From Vitellaria paradoxa (taxonomy: Eukaryota > Streptophyta > Magnoliopsida > Ericales > Sapotaceae), in contig CM034244.1 in assembly GCA_019916065.1 (NCBI GenBank), positions 37,166,377 to 37,230,376 of the forward strand: a stretch of 64,000 bases of DNA, in the 5' to 3' direction. A model generated the notes under the pieces. It did not search any database and was not told where the DNA came from. It saw nothing but the letters and a program-made list of their open reading frames with translations. Both the position numbers and the translations under genes were made by a program. Positions 24,201 through 35,131 of this stretch are shown in pieces (the first letter of the stretch is position 1; each line of letters starts with the position of its first letter).

Positions 24201-24768
24201 CTTATACGACGACCCGATGTTACACAGCTTGTGACATCAATGGGTCTTGTTTTCGTATTAAGCAAGTAGACGATAGGTGGGCTATGCAAAATAGTGGCAT
24301 CGGTTGTTCATCTGTCGACGGTGGTTACTATTATGGCCAATTGAACGACATTATTGAAGTCATTTATAATCACGGTTTGATATTTTTATTATTCAAGTAT
24401 GATTGGACCGATCCAATCCGCAGGGTTAAAATTGATAAGTACCAATTTAAATTAGCAAACTTTAACAATTTGTTATACCGGGATGTGCGAATACAAAATG
24501 AACCCTACATACTAGCGTTGATGGCAGAACAAGTTTATTATGTCAAAGATCGAGTTGATCCCAACTAGCAAATTGCTATTAAAATGTCAAGAAGGAAGAT
24601 GTATTAGATCGAATGCGATGAACTAGATATTGATGCATTCACCCAACAGACTCTTGACCCGGATGCAATCGTCCAACGTGAGGAAGATGTCAATTGGGTT
24701 AGGGAGACCGTCGAAGAGATACTGTTGATTTACATGCCTAATAAAAAGGTTGTGTACTTTTTTATCCA
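21279..24768 (+). pseudogene. CACTA TNP2-type transposase, heavily degraded
   Basis: Broken frames follow the usual TNP2 order. An N-terminal transposase-associated domain (SIEYMEGI, FPNEHISCPCRKC, REHMIHNGF) lies at ~21279-21500. An acidic segment follows at 21555-21738. Remains of the transposase core run 21760-23000 and include MHIEKNVYDNVLWTILDV. A DUF4218-like part lies at ~23170-23830 (SIERYMNTLKRYVRNKARQE, EGYLMDKC) and a DUF4216-like part at ~24167-24568 (TCR-YTACDINGSCFRIKQV with DDRWAMQ, FKYDW). Dozens of stops and frameshifts are present, so it is long dead. It drives DNA transposition in intact relatives. Confidence 0.8.
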
Positions 24769-25027
24769 AACAAAGTTTATTTTAAATATTTATTTTTTTT
24801 TAAAATTATAATAAATCTAACTTGTGAATATGTAGGGAGACATGCTTGGACGCTCTAGGAGGAGGTCTAGTCCTAGAATGATAGCCAAGTGACTCAACAT
24901 ATCTTATGCAGAAAGCAGCTCGATAGATGCTGTCCACCCATCACCCTTCATGTCGGCGCATCCTTTGATGCACAATTAGGAACCTTCAATGTCTAACCAT
25001 ATAGGAGTAGGTAAAGCTTATCAATTT

Positions 25028-26297
25028 TGTAGGAATCAAGAAACGCAGTGGAATTTAAAATTTTTGTTCGGATCAATCATGAATGAAAAATCATAAACTT
25101 CTTATACTATTGTATTCGAAATATTAAAACGAAATCAAATCAATAAATAAAACTGACTTTTTGTCGTTCTTTGATTCGATCTTGCCTTTTCGAACTTTTC
25201 TTCCCGACGGTTAAAACCCCTAGATTTTCGACTCTGTCCTATCAAGATTCTCTTAGGGTTTTTCTGACATCTAGGGTTCTGTGGGTAACCTAATAGACTA
25301 ATCCTTTTATAGGCAAGAGAAAATGACCTAGATGTAAATAAACTTAAGTTGGCTAATTAGGAAATTACTTATAATTATCTCATAATTATAAATACATCCA
25401 CTAATATTTATGCCTTACTCCACTAAAAAGGTATAACTAAACTCCAATCCTAGTTTAGTGAAATAATTTTCTAAAATACCTTGTGCACTCTTTAATTTTG
25501 CAATTAAACCCCTTCATTAGATATAAAGACAATTAGAATTAAAAAGTTATCCAATTCCAATTGATACCTCTCTCCATCTTCTAAGAACTATTATTCTAAT
25601 CATTTTGTGTTGGTCACTATCTAAATAGCATATTATTAAGATGACCAGATCTAGATTTAATGATTAGTTAATATTCTTAATATGGTTAATACCCCTATCT
25701 CAAATGAGATTGTGGATTCCTTCTTAATAGTGTATATTCTCTAATTTTATGCAATGATTTCCTAAAATATTGAGGTGTTGGCCTAATGATAATCAGCTTC
25801 ACTTTTGATGAATTAAAGTCATCATTATATAAAATAGTGTCCATCACTATCTTAGAATTTAGAGCAATTGTCTAGAGCGAACATAAGAAATACATCAACA
25901 CGGATAACATAGCTTAGATGTGTTTCTTATTATTGTCCTGTTCAGTGTCTTCCACACTGAAACTTTAGATTCAGAGTCCACTAGTCTAATGATTGAAATA
26001 AATTATTCTATCATATAGAATTTAAAATGCTACAATCTTTTAGTTAAGATGTCCCCATCTCATCACTTACTGCGAACAAATCTAGATTGATCAATACTTA
26101 AATTCATATCTCTTGTGTATAAAACACTTTCATGCACATGAATCAAGTTCATTAATCAATCAAAGATTGCATTCATCACATAAAATACATTCATCCATAG
26201 GTAATAAAGAAACTTTAGATAAACTAAATAAAAATTCTTTATTAAACTAAAATCAGTTCATTATCTAATATATGACTTTATGGCATACATCCCAACA
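25028..26297 (-). repeat. Copia-1 3' LTR
   Basis: On the minus strand the LTR starts TGTTGGGATGTATGCC and ends GATTCCTACA. It is homologous along its length to 47195-48469. The pol frame reads to within a few bases of it, and the purine-rich GCAAGTGGGAGT on the minus strand is its polypurine tract. Confidence 0.88.
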
Positions 26298-26317
26298 AAC
26301 TCCCACTTGCACTTAGT

Positions 26318-29300
26318 CATTAACATGTTACATTTTACCCCTATCCCATCAACATGAGACTCAAAAACCTTTGTAGGCAAGGCCTTAGTAAAAGGATCAG
26401 CTAAGTTATCTACTAATGTAATCTTTGTCACAATGATGTCACCTCTGTGAGCAATGTCTCTGACTAAGTGATACTTTCTCTCTATATGCCTCCCACCTTT
26501 GTGATTCCTTGGCTCCTTGGATTGAGCTGTAGCTCTACTATTATCACAATAAAGCATAATGGGTGAATTAGCTTGCGGCACCACTCCTAGTTCCATAAGG
26601 AACTTCTTAAGCCAAACTACCTCCTTAGGTACTTTTGAAGTTCCCACCTACTCAACTTCAGTGGTAGAGTCAACAATATACCATTTGCTTAATACTTCTC
26701 CAGCTAATAGCTCCTCCACCAAGGGTAAACACATAACCAGATGTTGATTTCAAGAATCCTTATCTAACATAAAGTCTAAATTAATATATCTAAGAGGAGC
26801 TAGGTCTCCACCTCGGTGAACCAGCATATAATCTTTAGTCCTTCTCAAGTACTTAAGAATATGCTTTATAGTAGTCCAATGTTTTGGTCCAAGATCAGAT
26901 TAATACCAGCTGACCATGCCTCTTGTAAGACAGATATTTGGTCTTGTACACAGCATAGCAGACATGAGATTCCCTACTACCGAAGCATAAGAGACTTTCT
27001 TCATATTCTCCTATTCTAGAGGTGTCTTAGGACATTGGCTCTTAGATAAAGGCACCATATGCCTGAAAGGTACCATACCCTTCTAGGAGTTATGCATAAC
27101 ATACTTGACTAATATTTGCATAGCATACTTGACTAATATTTTCTCAATATATGCAGTATGAGATACGCCTAACATCCTATTCTTGCGATCTCGCAAAAGC
27201 TTGATCTTAAGGATGTAGCTAGCCTCTCCCAAGTCTTTCATATCAAACTGTTTCGTTAGCCAAACCTTAACTATGGATAACATGCCAATATCATTCCCAA
27301 TAAGTAAAATGTCATCCACACATAGGACTAAGAAAACCACCACGCTCCCACTGCACTTCTTATACGCACATGGTTCATCTGAATTTTGACAAAACCAAAC
27401 GATTTGATCGCTTGATCAAAATAGATATTCCAACTACGAGATACTTGCTTAAGTCCATAAAAAGACTTATGCAACTTGCATACCATATGCTCCTGGCCCT
27501 TAGCTATAAACCTTTTTGTATAGATGTCTTCATCAAGCTGACTATTCAAAAATGCCATCTTGACATCCATTTACCAAATATCATAATCGAGATAAGCCGA
27601 AATTGATAAGAGGATATGAATAGACTTAAGAATAACAACTGGTAAAAAAGTTTCCTCATAATCAACGCCTTTTTTCTGAGTAAACCTTTTAGCCACTAGC
27701 CTAGCCTTAGAGGTCTCAACAGACCCATCTGATCTTTTTTTTTTTCTTTGTAAACCCACTTATAGCCAATAGGTTTAATACTAGCAGGTGGTTCTACAAG
27801 TTTCCAGACTTAATTAACGTACATTGACTCCATTTTAATTTTCATAACATTTTGCTAGGAATCTGCATCTATATTAAAAATAACGTCATTATAACTGAAA
27901 AGATCATGTTGTTATTCTCCCTAGAGATTCTCTCTAAATAACACATACCTATTAGGTGCCCTAACAAACCTCCCACTACGACGAGGTTTCGGTGTATCAA
28001 AAAAAGCAGGTAACGTAGTGTGTGGAGTATCCTTGGGAATGACTATGTCATTGACTTGTGGGTGAGAACTATCTATTCCATTTAGCTGAACTTTGCCCTT
28101 AGGTTTCTAGTCTATAATATAATCATCTTCTAGAAAGATAACATTTGTGCTAACAAACACTTTCTGTTCTCTAGGATTATAAAACAGCCAACCCTTTGTT
28201 CCCTTTAGATACCCTATGAAGTAGCTCAATTCTGCTCTTGATTCCAACTTACTAGTCTTGCTCTTCAACATGTATGCAGGGTAACCCCATATCCTATAGT
28301 ACTACAGACTGTGACGTCATGCAGTCCACAATTCAGTGGGAGTCTTTAGGGTAGACTTAGTTGGTACAGAGTTTAGAATGTACATAACTGTTTCTAAGGC
28401 GTATCCCCAAATGAATATAGATAGATTAGAATAACTTATCATTGAGCTAACCATATCTAAAAGAGTTTCGTTTCTTCTCTCAGCTACACCATTCTATTGA
28501 AGCGTACCTAGTGTAAACAACTGAGATATAATTCCATTATCCAACAAATATTAACTGAAGTCATTGGAGAGATGCTCAACACCACGATCAGATCTAAGTA
28601 ACTTTATGTTCTTATTTAATTACTTTTCTACCTTAGCCTGAAACTCTTTGAACTTTTCAAAAGCTTCAAACTTATGGTGCAACAGATAAACATAACCATA
28701 CGTAGAGTGATCATCCGTGAAAGTGATGAAATATCATAATCTCCCCGAGCTCTGACATTCAGAGATCCATACACATCTGTGTGAACTAACTCTAATAAAT
28801 CTTTGGCCCTGTTCCTTTTTATAGAAAAGGGTCTTTTGGTCATTTAACCGTCCAAGCAGGATAAACAATTTGGTAATGGCTTCACTACCAATGAAGATAA
28901 AGTACTTTCCTTTACCAACCTTGTTATCCTATTTGGATTAATATGACCAAGCCTTAAATGGCAAAGATATGTTGGATTACTTGAAAAAACTTTTCTTTTA
29001 AGATTTGGTGAAATAATAATGATGATGATGGTTGTGAATTGCTGCTTTCTACGTCATGAATCTCATTCAATTGTTAAGTAATCAAATATAAGCCATTTGT
29101 CAATGTACTAGAACAAATAAAAGAACCGTCTAATTTAATAGTAATCGAAGAGTTAAAAACAACTAGATATCCTCTTTTAATTAAACAAAAAACTGAAATT
29201 AAATTTATTCTAATGCTAAGTACATAAAGGCAATTTTCTAAAATTAAAATTTTATCACAAAAAAATAATCTAACTATTCCAATTAAAATAGCAGCAATCT

Positions 29301-29403
29301 TAGAGCCATTACCAACATGCAAGCAAGCCTCTCCATCACTTAGCCTCTTAGTTTGCTGAAAACCTTGCAACAAATTACAAATGTGATTAGTTGCCCCGGA
29401 GTC
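26318..29403 (-). pseudogene. pol: Copia-1 pol (PR-IN-RT-RH), broken
   Basis: The order on the minus strand is that of copia. Protease DSGATNHIC is at 29403; integrase pieces around 28628-28843 include ELVHTDVYGSLNV. RT follows at 27759-27083: KARLVAKRFTQKKGVDYEET, the Ty1/copia MDVKMAFLN, LHKSFYGLKQ, and the catalytic VDD in LCVDDILLIGN. RNase H comes last at 26647-26320: YCDNSRATAQSKEP, HIERKYHLVRD, LADPFTKALP. Many stops and frameshifts separate the pieces. Confidence 0.85.
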
Positions 29404-30256
29404 TGCACACTAAGAATATGAAGTACCTACCAAAAAGCTTATTTCAATGACAAGTGATTTAGGCATACCTACACGCTTTTGTGCTAGATAGGTAGGGCAG
29501 TTCTTCTTCCAATGTCCTTCCACGCCACAGTGGAAACATTTTCCCTTTGACTTGGCATTTACTTTCTTTTTATTCCCTTTGTTCACTGTTTGGATAGCAT
29601 CAGCATCCTTAGGCTTGGAAAAAGAAGCCGCGGCAAGATGAACATTACGACTGCTCTTGATAATACCTTCCACTACCTTCGGAGCATTAAGAAGCTCTGC
29701 TAATGAAAAATCAAGATTGTTCAGGTTAACATTTAACTTGAACTGGTTAAAAAACTAAGGCAGCGATTTAAGGATAATATCAATTTGGGAATCTCCATCA
29801 ATTTTAGCCCGAAGGACCTCCAGTATGTTTAAATAATCCATCATTTTAAAACATGTTCTTCTACTAGAGCTCCTTCAGCCATCTTAATGTTCAATAATGT
29901 TTTCATGGCAGTCTATCTAGTAGGTCTGCTTTGTTCCCCAAACATCTCCTTAAGATTGAGCATGATATCATAAGCAATATCCATGCTCTAGTGTTGATGC
30001 TGGAAGACATTAGACATCAATGCTAGAATATAACACCGAGCCATCTCATCTCATCAGCCCTCACCCATTTTACGTGGCAATCATGATTCTCCTAAGATGC
30101 AACTTTTGCTGGTAATGTTAGACATACAATAGTGAGAACATATTTGTACCCCTTAGTAGTGAGTACAATATCAAGGTTCCATTTCCAATCAACATAATTT
30201 GGCCCAGTGAGTTTGTTTTGATTGAGTATGATAGAGAGAGGATTAAATGATGACAT
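29404..30256 (-). pseudogene. gag: Copia-1 gag, broken
   Basis: The ATG at 30256 opens MSSFNPLSIILNQNKLTGPN, followed by YVDWKWNLDIVLT, the start of a copia gag. A knuckle CFHCGVEGHWKKNC (C-x2-C-x4-H-x4-C) stands at ~29500-29545 within a Lys-rich piece. The middle is disrupted by stops. It lies upstream of the protease in the same element. Confidence 0.8.
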
Positions 30257-30632
30257 CTGATAAAAAAGTAAGAAAAAGATTATTAAATATGGATGCAAAC
30301 AAAAAATATACTTTTGTTTTCATTATCCAATAGTATTACCCTCAAGACACTATAAATGAATACATAGGAACTTAATCCATATAAATATCATGCTTCGTAG
30401 GGAAGTTAAATGCTACTTATATGTTTAAGAGGATGAAAACCTTTATAATATCAACTAGGTATCTCACACCATATGATATTATAATACCCTATATTTGGTC
30501 GTTAAAAGAAAAATAACTAAGTTGTGGGGACAAAAGTTATTTCCCTTATGATCAAGTGCAAACCATTATCTCAAATGAAAGACAACCATTGTGAGTAAGT
30601 GTTTTCATGGGGAGAATCATCCTCACCCTGTC

Positions 30633-32159
30633 TGATTGGGCTTGAGTTGTTACACATTTGTTCACTTAAATACACTTTTATACATGACATAATTGATATG
30701 AGACAGGTGTTTTGTGCAGAATTTATCCACATCTTTGGAATATGGAACATGTGTTGAATTGTGCCATAAAGAGAAGCAATTTGAGCTAAATTAAGAATGC
30801 AAAGAAGCAGATGCTGAAGCACATCTGTTGAAGTGGATTTGTTGAGTAAAGTCATGGGAGCAGAAGAAGAATTTCCAGTTGCTGAACAAGTCGAATTCTG
30901 GAAGGAGGAGAACATTCGAATATAGTGCCAAAGCATTCGAATGCTGTCAAAAAGAGTTCAGAGAATTTCTGGAGGAAATGCATATTCGAATACTGCTTGG
31001 CAGTATTCGAATACGAGGACCGTTGGCAGAAAACAGACTCCACGTGATTTTACAGATTCGGGGAGGGGATTGCAATCTGGAGGAGAGAGAAAGACTGGGG
31101 AATGATGGCATCACACGACCCACACCCACGAGGACAGAACATTCGGTTAGAAGAGAGAGAAGCAAGAGGAAAGAGAGGAGAGCGGCGAGGGTAGCGAAAG
31201 AGGATCTTCATCTTCTTCCTTCTTCATTCTCTAATTTTGGGATTCTGCAATTTTTGTTTTAAAATCTGATTTTCATTTGCAAATTATTGTAATTAGATTT
31301 GAATTCTACAGCACATTTTAATTTCATTCTTGTAATTAGATTTCAATTGGAGTTAAAGAGAGAATTACATTTTTCAGCTTTGAAGTTCATGTCTCTGTTC
31401 TTCATTTTTGTTCTTCATTTTCTTAAGATGATCGGCTAGTTCTTCTTGGGCTAAGGCAAGGATAATGACCTGTCCAATGATTTCCAAGATGCCGTTCTTA
31501 ATGGATTAATTTTGAGTTCTTTGGTTATCAATCTTAGTTGTATCTTGTTACTCTTGAAATCAATGGTTCAATGTCCGATTAACATTTGTTCACATATTCT
31601 ATCAATGAGTTCATAGAAGTTGCTGAATTCAGAACTCTTATTGCAAATATGTATGGGAGTTGCTAGAGTTAGATCTTCTATAGTTTTCATGATAGCTTAT
31701 GCACATCACTTGTTTGATCCATGGCTTGTATCATTTGAAATTAATTTTCTCCAAACATTAGAGCAACTAAAATTGATGATCTATTCACTCTTGGTATTTT
31801 GAGATTGATTTGGATAGGCATTGGAATTGCCTTGCCCATCTTTTTAATATCAAGTTTTAGTTAAGTTTAGTTTTCATTTCAAAATCCATTACCAAAGCAT
31901 CAAAAATTCCAAACCAGATTTTCAATTATGTTTACCATTTATGTGAGCCATGTTTTGCCTCTTTAATCCACTTGATTCAAACATGATTTTGCTCCTTAGA
32001 TCCCTGTGGATATGACCTGGTTCTTACCAGTTAATTGTGCTACAAGGAAACCTTGCACTTGGGGGAGTTTGTCTTGATTTTCCTTACTCAACACTTTAGA
32101 AATCTGAATTTGCATTTTTATTTACATTTGAGAGTGAGGTAATTGAGCAAAAACAAGCA
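30633..32159 (+). repeat. Athila-2 5' LTR
   Basis: 1527 bp, TGATTGGGC to AACAAGCA. It has four ATTCGAAT palindromes in two pairs (30914/30935 and 30984/31005) and a purine-rich tract near 31080-31200. The last ~120 bp match the Athila-1 LTR end. Short ORFs seen here on both strands are also present in the 3' LTR and are incidental. Confidence 0.96.
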
Positions 32160-32165
32160 CAATTT

Positions 32166-32185
32166 TGGCGCCGTTGCCGGGGATC
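32166..32185 (+). other. Athila-2 primer binding site (tRNA-Asp)
   Basis: TGGCGCCGTTGCCGGGGATC is 6 bp after the LTR, complementary to the 3' end of plant tRNA-Asp. Confidence 0.92.
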
Positions 32186-32848
32186 TTTGACAAGCAATGG
32201 TGTTTTGAACTCTTGGAGAAAGGATTGGCAGCACTACTCACCACCATCTTCAACAACAAAGCTACTCAAGGCATTGGGTAATTTTGTTCCATTCTTATTT
32301 CCACCTCTAGTTTCATTCTTATAGATTTTAGTTTTTAATTTGTAGTGTTAAATTGTAGTTTATGATTTTAAAAAAAAAAAAGAGAAGAAAAAAAAATCTG
32401 AGTTACTGTTTTATTTTGTTTTGAATATCTAAATTTCTGAGTTGTTGGTTTTCCTTGCTGAAATTTGATTGCTGGAAGTTTGATATTCAAATCTGCTGCA
32501 TGAGATATTTGAATGCCTGAGTTTGTCTCTGAAATTCTGATCTGTTTTGCTGCTAAGTTTTGAACCAAGTTGCTGAATCTGATGTCTGCAATCTATTTTC
32601 TGAATTTCTGATTCGAATCTGTTGCATCTAATCTTCAAATTGCTGCATTTTGTCTCTAAAAAATCTGATTTCATTGGCTGAAATTCACCTTTGAATTATT
32701 GTTTGACTTGCTGGAAATTTGCATGGAATTGCTGTATACTCTGCTGCAAGTTGTTAGAGAAGGGCTATGATTTCTCTTTGTGAATTGGTGATTCAGTTGT
32801 GAAGTTTTAAGGTTTTGTGGGTGTCATTTTGAAGCTGAATTTTTGTGC
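32186..32848 (+). other. Athila-2 untranslated leader
   Basis: 663 bp without coding signal, rich in CTGAATTTCTGA-like words. It contains two weaker forms of the palindrome, ATTCAAAT at 32485 and ATTTGAAT at 32507, 22 bp apart, at about the same place as the 8741 site in Athila-1. Confidence 0.55.
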
Positions 32849-35131
32849 ATGTTGTTAAGGTCTGGTCGAATTATTGGGAAAAATTCTGATTTGCATTCAC
32901 CATCATCTCTAGCTGAATTAATTGAACTTGCTACATCTTACACATCATCTGAATCATCTGTGCACATGGATCCACCACCACCTGTTTTACCGGAAGGAAG
33001 TGCACTTGGAGAGAATGATGAAATCAATCCAAATCTTCTTAGACCTCTTAGGGAATATCTTCATCCAGCTAGGCAAACAACTCCCTCATGCATTGTTCTT
33101 CCCATTGGCCATCATAATTTCAATTTTAAACCGGGAACAATTCAGCTTTTGCCAACCTTTCATGGAATGGATTCTGAAAATCCTTACATGCATATGAAAG
33201 AATTTGAGGATGTTTGTGGGACTTGCATGGATAGGAATACAAATGAGGACATGGTTAGGCTTAAGTTGTTTCCATTTTCATTGAAAGATAAAGCAAAGAT
33301 GTGGTTGAACTCATTGGAGCCTAGATCAATTGGAACTTGGAGGGACATGCAAACAAAGTTTTTGAAGAAGTATTTTCCAGCCAATAGAACAGTAATACTT
33401 CAACAACAAATCATGAATTTTGTATGTAAGCCTAATGAAACATTTGCACATGCATGGGATAGGTTTAGAGAATTGTTGCAAGCATGTCCACATCATGGGT
33501 TTGAGTCTTGGAGAATTGTTAATTTCTTTCATAATGCATTAACTCCAAACTTGAAAATGTTGGTTGCAACAATGTGCAATGGTGAATTCTATGATAAGAC
33601 AGCTGAAGAAGCCTTGCATTTCTTTGATTCATTGGCTGAAAATACTAAACAATGGGAGGTAGTTTCTCCATTTTCTGAGTTTTCTGACAGCATAGGTGCA
33701 AGAGGAAAGTTTCATCTCAGTGACACTGATGATCTTGGTGCTCGATTGGCTGCATTGTCAAAGAAAGTGGAGTTGATGGAGCAAGAGAAGCAAGGATTGA
33801 AGAAAAAGGAAGTTAACTGCGTGTTGTGTGAAACCTCGGATCACAAGACAGACGATTGTCCTACACTTCCAGCTTTTAAAGAAGTTCTTTATGGTCAAGT
33901 AAATCCCCCACCAGCTGCAAGAAATTACAACTCAAACCAGGGGGTGAACAACTTTGCTTCAGGAAATCAGCCATATTCGAATGCTTACAATGTTGGATAT
34001 AGAGGCCATTCGAATACATCCTGGAGAGCTGAGGCACAACACCAGCAACAGCAGCAACCTCAACAACCTTTTCCACCTCAACCATTTCATTCCCAGCCTT
34101 ATCAACCTCAGCAGAACACAAACTCTTACCAGCCACCTCACAAAAGATCATTGGAAGACACCTTGCAACAATTCATGCAAGGACAAATTGGAACCAACAA
34201 CCAAAATTCAAAGTTCCAAGATCAAACTAATAGGGCTATGGAAGACATTCGGAGTCAATTGTCAAAACTCACTCAAGCCTTAACTTTGAGAGAAACAGGA
34301 AAGCTTCCATCTCAGCCCAAACCAAATCCCACTGGGCAAGTGCACTTCAGTGAATCATCTTCTTCAAGTGCAAATGAGAATTTGGAACATGTGCAAGCTA
34401 TTTCAACATTGAGAAGTGGGAAACAGATCTTGAAACCAGATTATATTCCAATTGAAGAGGCAAATGAGCAAAATATGTTGGAAGATGAGGAAGAAATTCA
34501 GCACAACAGCAGCAGCAGCAACAAAGCAGTTGAACAACAGCTGCTCACCAAAACAGAAGCTGAATTGCAGCAAAAGCAGCTGTTAAAAGAGCAAAAACAG
34601 CAGCTGCACAGTAGACAAGAAATTGAGGAACAGCAACAAATTGAACAAAATCTGCACAACAGGACAGAAAATGAACAGCAACAAAATTTGGACAGCATAG
34701 GAAAAGCTACACAGAAACAGCAGCTGAACAACTTTGAGCAGAATAGCAAAATTCAGAAGCAAGATCAGGTAAATTCTGAGAATGCAATTGAGTTTTCTGA
34801 AAATAAAACCAAGGATTTTGATAAAAACCAGCTGGATAAGAGTGAAAAAATTTCTGGAAAAGAGAAGATTTCAAAAGAAAACCAGCTGGACAGCCCTGAT
34901 TTCATTCCAAAAATCCCTTTTCCTCAAAGGTTGAACAAAGGAAAGAAAGAAAATCTGAATTCTGAAATTTATGAGCTTTTCAAACAAGTCAGAATAAACA
35001 TTCCTTTGCTTGATGCCATTAAACAAAATCCATCTTATGGAAAGTTTTTGAAAGATTTGTGCACTGTCAAAAGGAGAATGAATGTCAAAGAGAGGGCATT
35101 TTTAACTGAACAAGTGAGCTCAATTTTGTAA
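32849..35131 (+). CDS. gag: Athila-2 Gag
   Basis: Gag forms the virus-like particle and packages element RNA. The ATG at 32849 gives 760 codons (MLLRSGRIIGK). An upstream TTG at 32843 is open in frame, but the ATG is the natural start and is also present in Athila-1. The capsid core spans residues ~80-260 (MHMKEFEDVCGTCMDRN, LFPFSLKDKAKMWLNSLEP, FHNALTPNLKMLVATMCNGE). A knuckle CVLCETSDHKTDDC (C-x2-C-x4-H-x4-C) stands at 324-337. Beyond it the tail is Gln/Asn/Pro-rich, with a very Gln-rich, charged part at ~550-700. The frame ends at TAA 35129-35131, where Athila-1 has CAA. Pol continues in the same frame. Confidence 0.93.
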   Translation: MLLRSGRIIGKNSDLHSPSSLAELIELATSYTSSESSVHMDPPPPVLPEGSALGENDEINPNLLRPLREYLHPARQTTPSCIVLPIGHHNFNFKPGTIQLLPTFHGMDSENPYMHMKEFEDVCGTCMDRNTNEDMVRLKLFPFSLKDKAKMWLNSLEPRSIGTWRDMQTKFLKKYFPANRTVILQQQIMNFVCKPNETFAHAWDRFRELLQACPHHGFESWRIVNFFHNALTPNLKMLVATMCNGEFYDKTAEEALHFFDSLAENTKQWEVVSPFSEFSDSIGARGKFHLSDTDDLGARLAALSKKVELMEQEKQGLKKKEVNCVLCETSDHKTDDCPTLPAFKEVLYGQVNPPPAARNYNSNQGVNNFASGNQPYSNAYNVGYRGHSNTSWRAEAQHQQQQQPQQPFPPQPFHSQPYQPQQNTNSYQPPHKRSLEDTLQQFMQGQIGTNNQNSKFQDQTNRAMEDIRSQLSKLTQALTLRETGKLPSQPKPNPTGQVHFSESSSSSANENLEHVQAISTLRSGKQILKPDYIPIEEANEQNMLEDEEEIQHNSSSSNKAVEQQLLTKTEAELQQKQLLKEQKQQLHSRQEIEEQQQIEQNLHNRTENEQQQNLDSIGKATQKQQLNNFEQNSKIQKQDQVNSENAIEFSENKTKDFDKNQLDKSEKISGKEKISKENQLDSPDFIPKIPFPQRLNKGKKENLNSEIYELFKQVRINIPLLDAIKQNPSYGKFLKDLCTVKRRMNVKERAFLTEQVSSIL

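Noticed and set aside
30879..31262. 127-codon ORF in the Athila-2 LTR, repeated at 43783-44166
   Set aside because: It is identical in both LTRs because the LTRs are identical. The frame lies over GA-rich and palindromic LTR sequence, matches no family I know and is not kept in Athila-1.
34498..34749. Cys/Ser-rich minus-strand ORF that looks like a small cysteine-rich protein
   Set aside because: It is the reverse complement of CAG/CAA (Gln) codons in the Athila-2 gag tail, not a real peptide gene.
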